From Lachnospiraceae bacterium (GTDB lineage Bacteria > Bacillota > Clostridia > Lachnospirales > Lachnospiraceae): 64,000 nt of DNA. Position numbers and translations under genes: made by a program. The notes under the pieces are model-generated. The model was given only the letters and a program-made list of their open reading frames with translations. It made no database searches and was not told the origin of the DNA. The first letter of the stretch is position 1. Each line of letters opens with the position of its first letter. Shown one piece after another: positions 24,510-32,897 of this stretch. Where the stretch lies: assembly GCA_022794255.1 (NCBI GenBank), contig JAAWEL010000040.1, forward strand, positions 1-64,000. The letters run 5' to 3'.

Positions 24510-25853
24510 ATGAAAAACAAATTAAAGATCGGATTTCTGACAACTTGTTCCGGAAGATGGCCAAGGGAGCTGCCAGAAAAGCGAAATGAGGAGTATGGTG
24601 CATGGATTTCACAAGAGTTTTCTCAGATGAAGGTAGAGAGGGCAGAACAGATTGTCTGCGACAGAGAGACTCTGGAAGAGGCAGTCAAAAGATTTAAGAA
24701 AGCTGGTGTGGATATAATCGTTATGGTTTATGGCGCATTTACTGGTGATGATGTGGCTGCCTTTTTGGCGGAGATGGTGCGGGTGCCGGTTATCTTGTGG
24801 GCTCCCTATGAGCTTCCTTTTGAGAAAGAGGACAGGCTCTATGCCAATGCGCTCTGTGCCATGACTATGAATGCAGCAGCTTTGCATCGTCTGGGAGCAG
24901 TCTGTCATACGGTTTATGGAGATCTTAAGGATATGCGGGCTGTAGACAAAGTACGGCGGTTGATTCTTGCTTATTATACTGTGAAAGCGATGCGTCATAC
25001 CAGTCTGGGGCTTTTAGGATATCGTCCTACAGCCTTTTATAATTGTGCCTTTGATGAGGCATTGATCCGCAGAATTTTTGGAGTAAAGATTGAGGAGACG
25101 GATTTAAAGGTAGTGTTTGACCGGATGGAGGAGATTCCGGATCCGATATGCTATGAAGAGATGACAAGGATGGAAAACGCCTATGACATAGAGCTGCCAG
25201 AAGGACATCTGGAAAATCATGTCCGGCTCTATCTGGCTTTAAAGGAAGTGATGAGGCAACAGGACTATGATTTTGGTGTGATTAAGTGCTGGCCGGAGAT
25301 GGGGAATCTTCATGCCACTCCTTGTGCAGTACTGGGACGACTGGCAGATGAGGGGATATTGATTGGCTGTGAGGGAGATGTGGATGCAGAGCTGGCTCAG
25401 ATTGCTCAGAATTATCTGACCAATTTGCCCACCTTTATCACGGATATGATTCATGTGGATGAAGATGAAAATACAATGACCTTTTGGCATTGTGGAAATG
25501 CGGCGCCCTCTCTGGCAAATCCCCAATATGAGCTGTGCTTGCGCAATCACCCGCTGGCCGGACAGGGGAGTGCCTTCTGGGGAGCGTTAAAGCCCGGAAC
25601 GGTCACGATTGCCCGGTTCTGCAATTTGGGAGGAGCTTATAAGCTGTTTTTGATGAAGGGGGAAGCCCTGAGTCAGGACCGGAATACACGGGGGATTATG
25701 GCAATGGTAAAGGTAATGCGTCCGGTACGGCAGGTGGTTGAGCAGATAATCACGGAGGGGATTCCCCACCACTACAGCCTGGTATGGGCAGATGTGGCAG
25801 AGGAGATGAGGCAACTGAGTGAATTGCTGGGAATTGAAGTGATTGAGCTGTAA
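24510..25853 (+). CDS. L-fucose/L-arabinose isomerase family protein
   Basis: A 447-residue protein with the two-part fold of fucose/arabinose isomerases. The N-terminal half has Rossmann-like strands ('KIGFLTTCSGRWPRELPEKR', 'AGVDIIVMVYGAFTGDD'), and the C-terminal part the family block 'EGILIGCEGDVDAELAQI' with acidic metal ligands. Such enzymes convert an aldose to a ketose using Mn2+, but many family members have unknown substrates. RBS: AGAGGAT before the ATG. It is separated from LacI 2 by 115 bases and shares its operator, so it belongs to the downstream sulfatase/ABC locus. Confidence 0.78.
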   Translation: MKNKLKIGFLTTCSGRWPRELPEKRNEEYGAWISQEFSQMKVERAEQIVCDRETLEEAVKRFKKAGVDIIVMVYGAFTGDDVAAFLAEMVRVPVILWAPYELPFEKEDRLYANALCAMTMNAAALHRLGAVCHTVYGDLKDMRAVDKVRRLILAYYTVKAMRHTSLGLLGYRPTAFYNCAFDEALIRRIFGVKIEETDLKVVFDRMEEIPDPICYEEMTRMENAYDIELPEGHLENHVRLYLALKEVMRQQDYDFGVIKCWPEMGNLHATPCAVLGRLADEGILIGCEGDVDAELAQIAQNYLTNLPTFITDMIHVDEDENTMTFWHCGNAAPSLANPQYELCLRNHPLAGQGSAFWGALKPGTVTIARFCNLGGAYKLFLMKGEALSQDRNTRGIMAMVKVMRPVRQVVEQIITEGIPHHYSLVWADVAEEMRQLSELLGIEVIEL

Positions 25854-25892
25854 TGGATTGAGAAATAATTTAATAAAAATGCATAAAACATA

Positions 25893-25921
25893 TTGACAAA
25901 TGCTGTTTTGTGTTGTAAACT
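25893..25921 (+). promoter_or_regulatory. Promoter of LacI gene 2
   Basis: TTGACA (25893-25898) and TAAACT (25916-25921) have a 17-base spacer. The operator at 25929-25944 lies at the predicted start point, consistent with self-repression. Confidence 0.7.
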
Positions 25922-25928
25922 GTGGATA

Positions 25929-25944
25929 GTACATACGAGTGTAC
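25929..25944. promoter_or_regulatory. Operator copy 2 of LacI regulator 2
   Basis: GTACATACGAGTGTAC has GTACA/TGTAC arms around TACGAG. It is nearly identical to 27126-27141 and to the reverse of 24456-24470. Confidence 0.7.
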
Positions 25945-25968
25945 ATCAAAAACAGGAGAGCTACCAGG

Positions 25969-27009
25969 ATGGGCGAGACCAGAGAGCGGGTTACACGGGC
26001 AGATGTGGCAAGGATGGCGGGAGTCAGTGAGACCGTTGTGTCCTATGTGATCAACAACAACCGTTATGTGGCAAAGGAGAAGCGGCAGAAGGTGGAGGAG
26101 GCGGTCCGGCTTTTGAATTACCGACCCAACAATGTGGCTCGTGCCCTGAAAGGAAAGCAGAGCAACCAGATCATTTTTATTGCCGACCATATTACCAATG
26201 AGTATTTCAGCAGTATTGTCAGTGAGATGGATAAGTATGCTTATGAATCTGGTTATTTGATTTCTCTGTGTTCTAACCGAAATACACCAGAGTTTATCTC
26301 TCAGGTGATCAGCCGCCAGTTTGATGGGATTATTGTCAGCTCTGCCAGTTTTCCTAACGAATATGTGGAGCAGTTTAGCCAGGCAGGGATTCCGGTAGTA
26401 GTGTTTCGGCGATGGAGGCATCAGAAAGCAGTTGAACATGTGGCTTATCTGGGGACTGGGTTGTATACGGGAGCCAGGGAGGCGGTAAAGCATTTGATTG
26501 GCAGGGGGTGCCGGAATGTGATCTATGTGGATCGCATTAGTGTTAAGGGTCATATCAGCCCTCCCGATGATATGCGGTTTAGCGGGTTTGTGGACGAAAT
26601 GGAGGCCAGTGGATTTTCTGTTGGGCCGGACAGTATTGTCTGTGGATGCCGCAGCCAGGAAGAGCTGACAGAAGAGATCAAGAGACGCCTTCGGACTGGT
26701 TCCCAGGTGGACGGGATCTTTGGGAGGAATGATATGCTGGCCTGTATTGCTATGACAGCGGCGGTACAGATTGGTTTTCAGGTGCCAAAGCAGTTGAAGG
26801 TGATTGGTTTTGATGATTCTAGTATCAGCCGCTTGATTACTCCTGGACTGACCACTATTGGGATGCAGAAGGAGGAGATTGCCAAGGCAGCTATTGATAT
26901 GCTGACCCAGATGATTGGTGGAAGTCAGCCAGATAACCGGGATTTTGAGACTATGCTGATTGAGAGGGACAGCACAGCAGCAGATCGCGAAGGGCAAGTT
27001 CTATTGTAA
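25969..27009 (+). CDS. LacI-family transcriptional regulator (sulfatase locus)
   Basis: A 346-residue LacI/GalR regulator. The helix-turn-helix is 'TRADVARMAGVSETVVSYVI', then the hinge 'LLNYRPNNVARALKGKQSNQ'. The effector domain includes 'DGIFGRNDMLACIAM' and 'KVIGFDDSSISRLI'. The ATG at 25969 has CAGGAGAG about nine bases upstream; the GTG at 25939 lies inside the operator and is rejected. Three matching operators place the isomerase gene, this gene and the ABC/sulfatase/aldolase/SIS operon under its control. The effector should be a sugar or sugar phosphate of that pathway. Confidence 0.9.
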   Translation: MGETRERVTRADVARMAGVSETVVSYVINNNRYVAKEKRQKVEEAVRLLNYRPNNVARALKGKQSNQIIFIADHITNEYFSSIVSEMDKYAYESGYLISLCSNRNTPEFISQVISRQFDGIIVSSASFPNEYVEQFSQAGIPVVVFRRWRHQKAVEHVAYLGTGLYTGAREAVKHLIGRGCRNVIYVDRISVKGHISPPDDMRFSGFVDEMEASGFSVGPDSIVCGCRSQEELTEEIKRRLRTGSQVDGIFGRNDMLACIAMTAAVQIGFQVPKQLKVIGFDDSSISRLITPGLTTIGMQKEEIAKAAIDMLTQMIGGSQPDNRDFETMLIERDSTAADREGQVLL

Positions 27010-27086
27010 GCATTACAGGAAACAGGCAGCAGCAATCTGTTATCAAGCAGGTATCAGCTGTGGGGACATAAGATACAAAACAGAAT

Positions 27087-27110
27087 ATGAGCACAGAATA
27101 CCGTGCTCAT
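27087..27110 (+). terminator. Hairpin after LacI gene 2
   Basis: ATGAGCAC (27087-27094) and GTGCTCAT (27103-27110) form an 8-bp stem over an 8-base loop, followed by TCCCTTTT. It lies 77 bases after the regulator stop and before the operator at 27126. Confidence 0.6.
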
Positions 27111-27125
27111 TCCCTTTTACCAGAT

Positions 27126-27141
27126 ATACACACGAGTGTAC
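27126..27141. promoter_or_regulatory. Operator copy 3 of LacI regulator 2
   Basis: ATACACACGAGTGTAC, the third copy of the motif, lies 183 bases before the binding-protein gene. Apart from it and the hairpin at 27087, the gap 27010-27323 shows no further recognisable element; a convincing promoter pair could not be fixed. Confidence 0.7.
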
Positions 27142-27323
27142 ATAAAGAAGATTCGTGTATAAGGGAAAAAGGATCCGGAATGGAATCCCCAAGAGTAAAA
27201 GCGATGTATAACAGGGAAGGGAGCGGAACTGTTATAGCAGCACAGAGATGACTTGAAAAAGAATGCTCTGTGTATAAACAAGAAAAAGAGAAATATGCAA
27301 AGAAAAGAGAGGAAGGTAATGGT

Positions 27324-28664
27324 ATGAAGAAACGGACATTGGCACTGGCAATGGCGGCGATCATGGGACTTACCACCGCGTGCTCAGGAGGGGGACAGAC
27401 ACAGCAGAGTGCAGAAGCGTCTGCTAAGGAGGCAGGAAAGGCAGACAGTGAGACAACTGACAAAACATCCAGGGAGGCAGTGACCATTAAAATTGCCAAC
27501 TATGCACTATTGGAGGCAGGATATGATGAGTTCTGGGGAAATGTAAAGACTGGTTTTGAGGAGAAATATCCCAATGTGACGATTGAATGGGTGACTGCTC
27601 CCTACGGTGAGATTTTGAATCAGGTGATTAATATGGCCGGGGGAGGAGACAAGGTAGACTGTATTTTCAGTGAGATGATCTGGATTCCGGCGCTGGTGGA
27701 TGCAGGGTTGGCGGCACCTATGGAAGAGATTCTTGATGAGGATTTTTTGAATGACTATTATCCCAACATTTTAGAGGCTCATTCAGTAGATGGCCAGGTA
27801 TATGGTGCGCCTCTTTATGTCTCACCCTTTGTCTTGTTTTACAACAAGGATTTGATGGAACAGGCCGGACTGGATCCCAATGCTCCGCCCAAGACTTATG
27901 ATGAGCTGTTGGAAATGGCCCCGAAGCTGGCTGAGCTGAAAACGGCAGACGGAAATCAGGTGTATCCTTTCGGCCAGCCTACAGCCTCAGTTATTGTGAT
28001 TGGCTCTTCTCTGCAGGCATTTGCCCAGAACTTCGGCGGGACTGTATTTGACAGTGACGGCACCTTCAATGCGGATAATCAGGGCTTTAAGGAATCCATG
28101 GAAATGCTGCAGAAGCTGGATGAGTTAGGTTATAATCCCCAGAACTGTAAGCCAAAGGATCTGAGAAACCTGTTTGCTTTGGGACAGTTAGCAATGTACT
28201 ATGATAATACCTGGGGCTTTAACGGCGCCAAGTCCATCAATCCTGAGGTGGCTAATTTTGCGGCTACAGCGCTGCCTCTTTCCGGAGGACAGGGAAAAGG
28301 AGACACTACCTTACAGTCCCACTGCTTTGTGGCTGTGAATAACGGGGCGGAGAAAGCAGAGGCTGTGAAGAATTTTATTCAGTATGTAGTCACCCCGGAG
28401 ATTCTGAATGATTATATTGCCAATATTGCACCGGCTTATCCGGCGAAGTCAGCCATGGAATCCATGGAGGCGGTAACTGGCAGTGAATTCTTAAAAGGGG
28501 GCCAGGATGCGGTAGGAAAGGCTGTGCCGGTTTATCAGTTTCCAACTTTGTCGGATTTTAATCTGGAATTGTGTGCTTTGGGACAGGCAGTGACAGTGGG
28601 CAAGGAGCCGGTGGAGGATGCCATAGAGAACTTTAAGAGTGCAGTGCAACCGCTTCTTCCCTGA
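27324..28664 (+). CDS. ABC sugar transporter, solute-binding lipoprotein
   Basis: A 446-residue family-1 (MalE/UgpB-like) extracellular binding protein. The signal 'MKKRTLALAMAAIMG' leads to the lipobox 'LTTAC' with Cys at 20 and a Gly/Ser/Gln-rich linker. The body has 'VYGAPLYVSPFVLFYNKDLM' and 'QLAMYYDNTWGFNGAK', typical of oligosaccharide binders. The frame opens at 27270, but the ATG at 27324 gives the signal peptide and follows GAGAGGAAGG. It starts the sulfatase/ABC operon. Ligand is probably a sulfated sugar, judged only from the neighbours. Confidence 0.88.
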   Translation: MKKRTLALAMAAIMGLTTACSGGGQTQQSAEASAKEAGKADSETTDKTSREAVTIKIANYALLEAGYDEFWGNVKTGFEEKYPNVTIEWVTAPYGEILNQVINMAGGGDKVDCIFSEMIWIPALVDAGLAAPMEEILDEDFLNDYYPNILEAHSVDGQVYGAPLYVSPFVLFYNKDLMEQAGLDPNAPPKTYDELLEMAPKLAELKTADGNQVYPFGQPTASVIVIGSSLQAFAQNFGGTVFDSDGTFNADNQGFKESMEMLQKLDELGYNPQNCKPKDLRNLFALGQLAMYYDNTWGFNGAKSINPEVANFAATALPLSGGQGKGDTTLQSHCFVAVNNGAEKAEAVKNFIQYVVTPEILNDYIANIAPAYPAKSAMESMEAVTGSEFLKGGQDAVGKAVPVYQFPTLSDFNLELCALGQAVTVGKEPVEDAIENFKSAVQPLLP

Positions 28665-28731
28665 TGCTTTATTGAATTTTTGTGGGAATGGCTATACAGA
28701 TTTTAGGGAAATGAAAGGAATGGGTATAGAA

Positions 28732-30147
28732 ATGATGGAACAACAGAAGAAAAAGCCCAATGTGGTATTTATTCTGACGGATGATCAGGGATTTTGGTCT
28801 TTAGGCTGCTATGGAAACCAGGAGATCCAGACCCCAAATTTGGATCGCCTGGCAGAGAGCGGAGTACGGTTTGACAATTTTTACTGTGTGTCTCCGGTCT
28901 GCTCCCCGGCCCGAGCTTCCCTGCTGACAGGAAGGATTCCCTCCCAGCATGGCATTCATGATTATCTTAGTGGAGGCAATGGAGGGAAAACCCAGTCGGC
29001 TATAGAGTATCTTAAGGGACAGACTGGCTACACGGATATTCTGGCAGAGAACGGGTATACCTGTGGTCTCAGCGGTAAATGGCATTTAGGAGATGGACTT
29101 CATCCGCAGAAGGGCTTTTCCTTCTGGTATACCCATCAGAAAGGCGGCGGTCCTTACTATCAGGCGCCAATGATCCGGGATGGGAAGTATGTGACAGAGA
29201 GCCACTATATCACAGACGTGATTACGGATGAAGCACTGAAATTTATTGATTTGGAAAAGGGAAAGGAGAAGCCATTTTATCTCAGTGTTCACTACACGGC
29301 ACCGCACTCTCCCTGGATTGACTGTCATCCGAAGAAGTACACAGACTTATACGAAAACTGTGAATTTAATAGCTGCCCTCAGAGAAAAAAGCCTCATCCA
29401 TGGGCTAAGACGGATGTGGTGCCAGGATATTTCCGACCGCGGGAATGCCTGATTGGTTATTTTGCAGCTGTCACAGCTATGGATGACAATGTGGGGCGGA
29501 TTCTTGACAAACTGGAACAGGAGAACCTGATGGAGGATACGCTGATTATCTTTTCCAGTGATAATGGATTTAACTGTGGACATCATGGAATCTGGGGTAA
29601 GGGAAATGGGACGTTTCCGCTGAATCTTTATGATTCTTCTGTGAAGGTGCCGCTGATTATCAGTCACAGAAACCATATTCCGGAGGGAAGTGTTTGTTCG
29701 GATATGTGCAGCGGCTATGATTTTATGCCCACGCTTTTGGACTATCTGGGAATGGATAATCCAGAGGCGGATAGTCTGCCTGGTAGAAGCTTTCTTCCTT
29801 CGCTGATGGAGGGAGATCAGCAGAAGGACGGGACGGTGGTGGTTTTTGACGAATATGGTCCGGCCCGGATGATCCGCAATCGCAAATACAAATATATCCA
29901 CCGGATTCCCTATGGCCCGGATGAGTTCTATGACCTAGAGAAGGATCCGGGGGAGGATGAAAACCGGATTGGAGATGAAGAGTATCGTCCCTTGATTGCG
30001 GATATGAAGCGTCAGATGGAGGAATGGTTTTTAAAATATGTCAATCCTGAGATTGACGGAAGCAGAGAGCCTGTTTTAGGGGGTGGACAACAGGAGCGGG
30101 CAGGCCTCTGGGGACCGGGAATGTATGTATACAATGAGAATATTTAA
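28732..30147 (+). CDS. Cys-type sulfatase, probably cytoplasmic
   Basis: An arylsulfatase-family (alkaline phosphatase fold) enzyme that hydrolyses sulfate esters. Metal site 'FILTDDQGFWSLGCYG' near residue 17. The formylglycine signature is 'VCSPARASLLTGR' with Cys at 57, followed by the lysine block 'GLSGKWHLG' and 'IFSSDNGFNCGHHG' for the second metal Asp. The Cys form requires an anaerobic radical-SAM maturase, not encoded in the window. No signal peptide precedes the domain from any in-frame ATG between 28711 and 28735, so the substrate is probably imported with its sulfate. The start at 28732 follows AAAGGAATGGG. It is placed between the binding protein and the permeases of an ABC importer. 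Confidence 0.88.
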   Translation: MMEQQKKKPNVVFILTDDQGFWSLGCYGNQEIQTPNLDRLAESGVRFDNFYCVSPVCSPARASLLTGRIPSQHGIHDYLSGGNGGKTQSAIEYLKGQTGYTDILAENGYTCGLSGKWHLGDGLHPQKGFSFWYTHQKGGGPYYQAPMIRDGKYVTESHYITDVITDEALKFIDLEKGKEKPFYLSVHYTAPHSPWIDCHPKKYTDLYENCEFNSCPQRKKPHPWAKTDVVPGYFRPRECLIGYFAAVTAMDDNVGRILDKLEQENLMEDTLIIFSSDNGFNCGHHGIWGKGNGTFPLNLYDSSVKVPLIISHRNHIPEGSVCSDMCSGYDFMPTLLDYLGMDNPEADSLPGRSFLPSLMEGDQQKDGTVVVFDEYGPARMIRNRKYKYIHRIPYGPDEFYDLEKDPGEDENRIGDEEYRPLIADMKRQMEEWFLKYVNPEIDGSREPVLGGGQQERAGLWGPGMYVYNENI

Positions 30148-30170
30148 GGAAAGGGAAGGAGGGGGTTGTA

Positions 30171-31091
30171 TTGAAGCACGAAAGGGGAACAGGTTTTAAC
30201 AACCGGCATACAGCTGATAAGATGTTTTCTTTGATGCTGCTGCTTCCGGCTATTATTACAACGATTGTGTTTATTCTGGTTCCGGTGGCAGATTCGATTT
30301 ACCGAAGCTTTTTTGACTATCGGGTGCGGAACATTATTTCCGGACAGCCGGGCGTGTGGAATAATTTTGCCAATTATATCAAATTGTTTTCCAACGGAAA
30401 GCTGGTTCCATCCATGGTCAATACTCTGGTGTTTGTGTTCGGGGTGGTGATAGCCCAGTTTATCTTTGGGATGGCTCTGGCATTGATTTTAAATACCAAT
30501 ATGAAAGCATCCCGGTTTATCCGCAGTATTATGATGATTCCGTGGGTGGTACCAACGATTATCTCTGGTCTGGTGTGGATCTGGATGTTTCAGCCTCAGT
30601 ACGGCTTTGTGAAATATCTGGTGGGATTGGTGACAGGAGGGCGAATCACAGATTTTGCCATTTTGAATAATCCTTCCACAGCTATGTTCGGCGTATCCTG
30701 CGCGGCGTTGTGGAAGCAGATTCCTTTGGGAACATTGCTGCTTTTGGCAGGACTGGCTAATGTGCCGGATGATATGCTGGAGGCGGCTAAGATTGACGGG
30801 GCCAATGCAGTCCAGCGGTTTTTTAAGATTACCATGCCCTATATGAAGAGTGTGATCAAGGTGACGGTTTCCATGTCCATTATTGAGAACTTCAAGCAGT
30901 TCCCGCTGTTCTGGACTATGACGGGAGGAGGTCCTAATAATTCCACCACAACCATGGCAATCTTAAGCTACCGGGAAGCCTTTGTGTCCAACAATTTCGG
31001 CTCTGGTGCAGCAGTTACTACGGTGTGGATGTTGATGATGATCGTGGTTGTGTTTATTTATAACCGGATTTTCAAAAAGGATGAGATCTAA
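30171..31091 (+). CDS. ABC sugar transporter permease (MalF/UgpA type)
   Basis: A 306-residue integral membrane subunit with six helices. The cytoplasmic EAA loop that contacts the ATPase is visible as 'DDMLEAAKIDGANAVQRFF'. The start appears to be TTG at 30171, preceded by GGAAGGAGGGGG at six-base spacing; no ATG fits. It pairs with the next gene. No ATPase gene is present in the operon, so a shared MsmK/UgpC-type ATPase encoded elsewhere is expected. Confidence 0.92.
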   Translation: MKHERGTGFNNRHTADKMFSLMLLLPAIITTIVFILVPVADSIYRSFFDYRVRNIISGQPGVWNNFANYIKLFSNGKLVPSMVNTLVFVFGVVIAQFIFGMALALILNTNMKASRFIRSIMMIPWVVPTIISGLVWIWMFQPQYGFVKYLVGLVTGGRITDFAILNNPSTAMFGVSCAALWKQIPLGTLLLLAGLANVPDDMLEAAKIDGANAVQRFFKITMPYMKSVIKVTVSMSIIENFKQFPLFWTMTGGGPNNSTTTMAILSYREAFVSNNFGSGAAVTTVWMLMMIVVVFIYNRIFKKDEI

Positions 31092-31106
31092 GAAGGGGGG
31101 ATAGAG

Positions 31107-31946
31107 ATGAAACGGAATCGGTTGTTGAGCAATATAGTTAAGTATGTGGTGCTGATTGTGATTCTGGTGTTTTTGCTGTTTCCTCTGTTCTGGGTGTTGA
31201 TGACTTCTTTTAAGAGCAACATGGAGGCTTACAAATTTCCGCCTACATTTATACCAGAGAATCCGACTATACAGAGCTATATTGACCTGTTTACCAAAAA
31301 TAATGAGTTTTTTATCTATTATCGGAACAATTTTATTGTGGCAGGCGGCGCTGCGGCGCTGACCACATTTATCGCCATCATGGCAGGCTATGCCCTGTCA
31401 AGGTTTCACTTTCGCTGGAATGGATGGATCGTGGCCTGTTTTACCTCAGCGCAGATGTTTCCTGTGGTCAGCCGACTGATTTCCTTGTATAAAATTCTGG
31501 GAGATGTACATCTGATTAATACCCGTCTGGGGGTGGTGTTAGCCATAACAGCTTCTATGCTGCCCTTTACCATTATGTTGATGTCCAGCTTTTATGACGG
31601 AATTCCGGTGGAGTTAGAGGAAGCGGCCAGGGTGGACGGAGCCGGACGGCTGCAGATACTGTTTAAGGTGGTGGCTCCGCTTATTAAACCGGGAATGCTG
31701 GCAGTGGGAATCTATGCGTTTCTTCTTTCCTGGGATGATTATCTCCATGCAGCTACACTGATACAGACGGATGCCTTAAGAACCTTATCAGCTGGTGTGG
31801 CGCTGCGGTATTTGGGGGAGTTGTCCTATGACTGGTCATTAGTCAACACGATATCGATCGTAGGCACCTTACCAATGGTGATTCTTTTCTTCTTGTTCCA
31901 GAAGTATATGGTAAAGGGGCTGGTGGCAGGAGCAGTGAAAGGATAG
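31107..31946 (+). CDS. ABC sugar transporter permease (MalG/UgpE type)
   Basis: A 279-residue six-helix permease, partner of the preceding gene 15 bases upstream. The EAA loop is 'PVELEEAARVDGAGRLQILF', and the N-terminal 'LFPLFWVLMTSFKSN' and C-terminal 'FLFQKYMVKGLVAGAVKG' are typical of the CUT1 family. RBS AAGGGGGGATAGAG precedes the ATG. Confidence 0.92.
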   Translation: MKRNRLLSNIVKYVVLIVILVFLLFPLFWVLMTSFKSNMEAYKFPPTFIPENPTIQSYIDLFTKNNEFFIYYRNNFIVAGGAAALTTFIAIMAGYALSRFHFRWNGWIVACFTSAQMFPVVSRLISLYKILGDVHLINTRLGVVLAITASMLPFTIMLMSSFYDGIPVELEEAARVDGAGRLQILFKVVAPLIKPGMLAVGIYAFLLSWDDYLHAATLIQTDALRTLSAGVALRYLGELSYDWSLVNTISIVGTLPMVILFFLFQKYMVKGLVAGAVKG

Positions 31947-32019
31947 GAATGGTTGGTGTTGTTTGCTGATTTGACAGGGAACAGAGAGCAGAGTGCTCAA
32001 CAAAAATAAGGGGGATGAC

Positions 32020-32880
32020 ATGCTGACAACAAGTAAAGAAATGTTGATGGCGGCGGCAGAAGGCGGTTATGCTGTGCCGGCGGTCAATACGCAGGGTGGA
32101 AATTATGATATTATCTGGGCTGCCTGCAAGGCGGCAGAGGATTTGAAATCACCAATGATTCTGGCTCATTATGTGAGCACAGGAGAGTATTCGGGCCATG
32201 ACTGGTTTGTGAATGTGTGCCGGTGGTGTGCGGCCAAGGTGTCCGTGCCGGTAGCCATCCACTTAGACCACGGGGACGGGTTTGACATCTGTATGGAGGC
32301 CTTAAGACTGGGTTTCACCTCTCTGATGATCGATGGTTCCACAAAGCCCATCGAGGAAAATGCCAGAATGACCAATGAAGTGCTGAAGGTGGCAGATTGC
32401 TTTGGAGTGCCGGTGGAGGCAGAGGTGGGAGAGCTTTTGCGTCTGGATAATATGGGCAGTGTGATGGAAAATAAGAATATTGTGGACCCAGAGGATGTTC
32501 GCAGATTTCTCGGACTTTGCCGTCCGGATTCATTGGCAATCGGGATTGGCAATGCTCATGGGTATTATAAAGGAGAGCCGGATATTCACCTGGAAATATT
32601 AGAGGCAGTACGCAAATTTACAGATATTCCCCTGGTACTTCATGGCTGTACCGGGATGAAGGAGGAGATTGTCCGGGAAGCCATCCGGATGGGGGTGGCA
32701 AAAATTAATTTTGGGACGGAGATACGGTATAAGTATGTGGAGCACTATGAGGAGGGACTAAAGACCATGGAACATCAGGGGCACTCGTGGAAATTGTCGC
32801 GGTTTGCCAATGAGAGACTGCAGGAAGATGTGAGGAAGATTATCCGTCTGGCAGGAGCGGAAGGAAAGATACATATTTGA
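32020..32880 (+). CDS. Class II aldolase, tagatose/fructose-bisphosphate type
   Basis: A 286-residue zinc aldolase of standard GatY/KbaY/FbaA length. Motifs are 'AIHLDHGDGFD' (catalytic Asp, zinc His), 'GIGNAHGYYKGEP' (zinc His), 'LVLHGCTGMKEE' (zinc His and phosphate loop) and 'VAKINFGTEIRYKY'. It would cleave a ketose (bis)phosphate into DHAP and an aldehyde. The start at 32020 has AAGGGGG at the right distance; the frame opens at 31993 without a site. Its stop TGA shares a base with an ATG of the SIS gene. The SIS partner recalls the AgaS/KbaY pair for galactosamine or tagatose derivatives. Confidence 0.87.
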   Translation: MLTTSKEMLMAAAEGGYAVPAVNTQGGNYDIIWAACKAAEDLKSPMILAHYVSTGEYSGHDWFVNVCRWCAAKVSVPVAIHLDHGDGFDICMEALRLGFTSLMIDGSTKPIEENARMTNEVLKVADCFGVPVEAEVGELLRLDNMGSVMENKNIVDPEDVRRFLGLCRPDSLAIGIGNAHGYYKGEPDIHLEILEAVRKFTDIPLVLHGCTGMKEEIVREAIRMGVAKINFGTEIRYKYVEHYEEGLKTMEHQGHSWKLSRFANERLQEDVRKIIRLAGAEGKIHI

Positions 32881-32897
32881 TGAGAATAGGAGATGGA

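Noticed and set aside
25870-26997. Long minus-strand ORF opposite the LacI 2 gene
   Set aside because: Overlaps the operator and promoter and has no recognisable domain; the LacI frame is unambiguous.
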